Source: Luidia sarsii (Eukaryota > Echinodermata > Asteroidea > Paxillosida > Luidiidae). Taken from it: a DNA stretch of 64,000 nucleotides. The stretch spans positions 8,609,680-8,673,679 of the forward strand of contig OX465104.1 of assembly GCA_949987565.1 (NCBI GenBank). The letters are read 5' to 3'. Below are positions 62,471-64,000 of the stretch, piece by piece (positions within the stretch are counted from its first letter, which is position 1; every line of letters starts with the position of its first letter). Both the position numbers and the translations under genes were made by a program. A model generated the notes under the pieces. The model ran no database searches, had not been told where the DNA came from, and saw only the letters and a program-made list of their open reading frames with translations.

Positions 62471-64000
62471 CTACATGTGTACCACCATAGCAAACCCATA
62501 CATCTCATGTACACTATACATGTATACAGTACGTGTACGTGTACATGTACAGTACATCATGTACATGTTTACCCCTCACATCAGGGGCTTGCAGCAAGCC
62601 TACCTGCTGGGAATGAAAATATGTGCTGCCCTGGCAACTGAGATGCCTGTGGTGGGAGTAATCGCTCCGCTGGATGCGGCCAGCTCTTTGTGTGACAACC
62701 CAGGGAAGATCGTGCGGCAAATCTACGGCTTCTGGTACGATCAATAAAACAAGACGGCCTCTCTTTGTCTGACCGCTTCACGGACAAAAGCATTTTTTGC
62801 CTCCCCGATCTAATTTTTACAGTGTTGGCTGTCCAAATTAGGAGAGAAAAACACTCTCTGGAGTGGGCACTGGTTGGTCCAGACCAATGACCCAGACTGA
62901 CCGTTTAGTGGAGCAGTTTGGGTGGTTTTTCAGACTGGAATTTTTCCAATGGATGTTTGGTACATGTTGCTACTCAGGGCCCAGTCTTTTGTGCTTTCAT
63001 CTTCAGTCAAGTTCAGTGTTACTGATGCAGGGTTCATACGCATCATAACACAATCACATACACAATACTGTACATAATACGTGTACATGTACATGTACAT
63101 GTACATGTTACATGTACATGTACCTGCACAGTACAATTCAACGTATGTATACATGTACATACTTGTGTACATGTACATGTACATACATACATGTACATGT
63201 ACATGTACATAAAGTATGCATTCACCGAGGTACATGAATCTAACTTGTTCTTTCTACCAAATTCTAAGAACAGTGTACAGTACATGTACCGGTACTCGGT
63301 AGTCATGCACAAATGGGCATTTCCTAGTACATGTACCAATCCATTCTCAATTGCAAACCCACCAAAAATCAATAAAAACCAATGGCATGTTACCAATAAA
63401 ACACCATTTTACAAGTGTGCACAACTGCATGTACAGTACGTGTACAGTACATTGTACATCCCAACATACTGTTCACTCTTAAAAGTTACATGCACATACA
63501 TGTGTACTATGCATACAATGTTTTACAGTATTGTACGATGCATTTCAAATTGGGTGCCAACCAAACACATGAACAAAGTACAGTACATGTACAATGTACA
63601 GACCATGTACGTGTACATATACACAACTGTATGTATGGTACAGTTTATACCGGTACATGTATAGATACATGTATATGATCCATGTACACTGTACATGTAT
63701 TCCAAAGGATGATGATAAGGATCAGACAGTGTTAGAATTGATACACTGTACATTGTATTTGAACTTTATGTACATGTACAATATCACTGAAGCTCACCAT
63801 TACCACACTTACCACATTGTCATTGTCATTTACATGTTTTGTACATTAACAGTACGCATACCGTGCACATGTACACATACATACATACATGTACAGTACA
63901 CGTGTACATGTACAACTACATGTATATGTACATCGTACGTCTTAAGAAAATCGCTTGAGTGAAAACCGTTAAAGCAGACTATTGATTTCCACTACACACT

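Larger units (their letters stand above)
35718..64000. repeat. ACATGTAC/CCGGTAC-rich compartment; no exon recognised
   Basis: Probably the long 5' intron of sidekick or its upstream region. Words TGTACATGTAC, TACATGTACATG, ACCGGTAC and TACAGTAC recur at very high density, as short (ACATGT)n arrays (for example 41325-41345, 43448-43480, 44830-44885, 48115-48140) and as singletons. All words are self-complementary. Most predicted frames are translations of these (Cys/Thr/Met/Tyr/Val/His repeats). No signal-peptide exon, rRNA or tRNA recognised. Confidence 0.85.

Noticed and set aside
36000..64000. Dozens of Cys/Thr/Tyr/Met/Val/His-rich frames (CTCTCT, YMYMYM, HVHVHV)
   Set aside because: Translations of (ACATGT)n and related words in all frames. 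No splice-site or domain support.
1..64000. CRISPR array, operon or prokaryotic features
   Set aside because: The repeats here are simple or interspersed eukaryotic types without the regular repeat-spacer pattern, and the only gene is split by GT-AG introns.

Overview
The window is eukaryotic genomic DNA dominated by one split gene on the minus strand. GC-richer coding islands of 70-300 bp sit in AT-rich, repeat-laden introns, and every exon edge reads as a canonical GT-AG splice junction. I joined 35 exons (transcript order w1 to w35, from 35317 down to 1357) into an open frame of 5616 nt, 1872 codons. It encodes six immunoglobulin domains followed by thirteen fibronectin type III domains. 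That architecture, the domain order and the local motifs identify the gene as sidekick (SDK), a homophilic neuronal/epithelial cell adhesion protein. The signal peptide exon lies upstream (right) and was not found. The transmembrane segment and PDZ-binding cytoplasmic tail lie beyond the left edge. Every one of the 19 domains is a cassette bounded by phase-1 introns and divisible by three; 16 domains have one further internal intron.

The host is probably a marine invertebrate. Deuterostome, possibly echinoderm, is my guess from the repeat flavour and the exon structure, but nothing here proves it. The introns hold several dispersed families: a tRNA-derived SINE with recognisable A and B boxes, an inverted hairpin repeat, a MITE-like family with GCTTAAGC-type ends, a foldback element whose inner arm ends carry a metazoan histone mRNA 3' stem-loop, a MITE with a clean 8-bp target duplication, and a decayed LINE reverse-transcriptase fragment.

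Layout: 1-1356 downstream intron with purine/pyrimidine tracts and a possible 27-nt microexon; 1357-22841 FN3-13 up to Ig6 in dense exon/intron alternation; 23900-35317 Ig5 up to Ig1 with longer introns, including a 1-kb 18-bp minisatellite at 28.8-29.9 kb; 35318-64000 no credible exon, probably a very long 5' intron (or upstream sequence), saturated with self-complementary ACATGTAC / CCGGTAC words.

The most unusual signals are: (i) decayed duplicates of sidekick exon 3' ends in the neighbouring introns (FN3-2 and Ig1 exons); (ii) the histone-type stem-loop inside a foldback transposon; (iii) the sharply bounded 28-kb palindromic-word compartment; (iv) a 1-kb intron made almost wholly of a (GGGAAA)n tract with a 337-bp higher-order duplication; and (v) a perfect 47-bp-arm palindrome. 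All calls come from reading the sequence; no alignment or database search was run.
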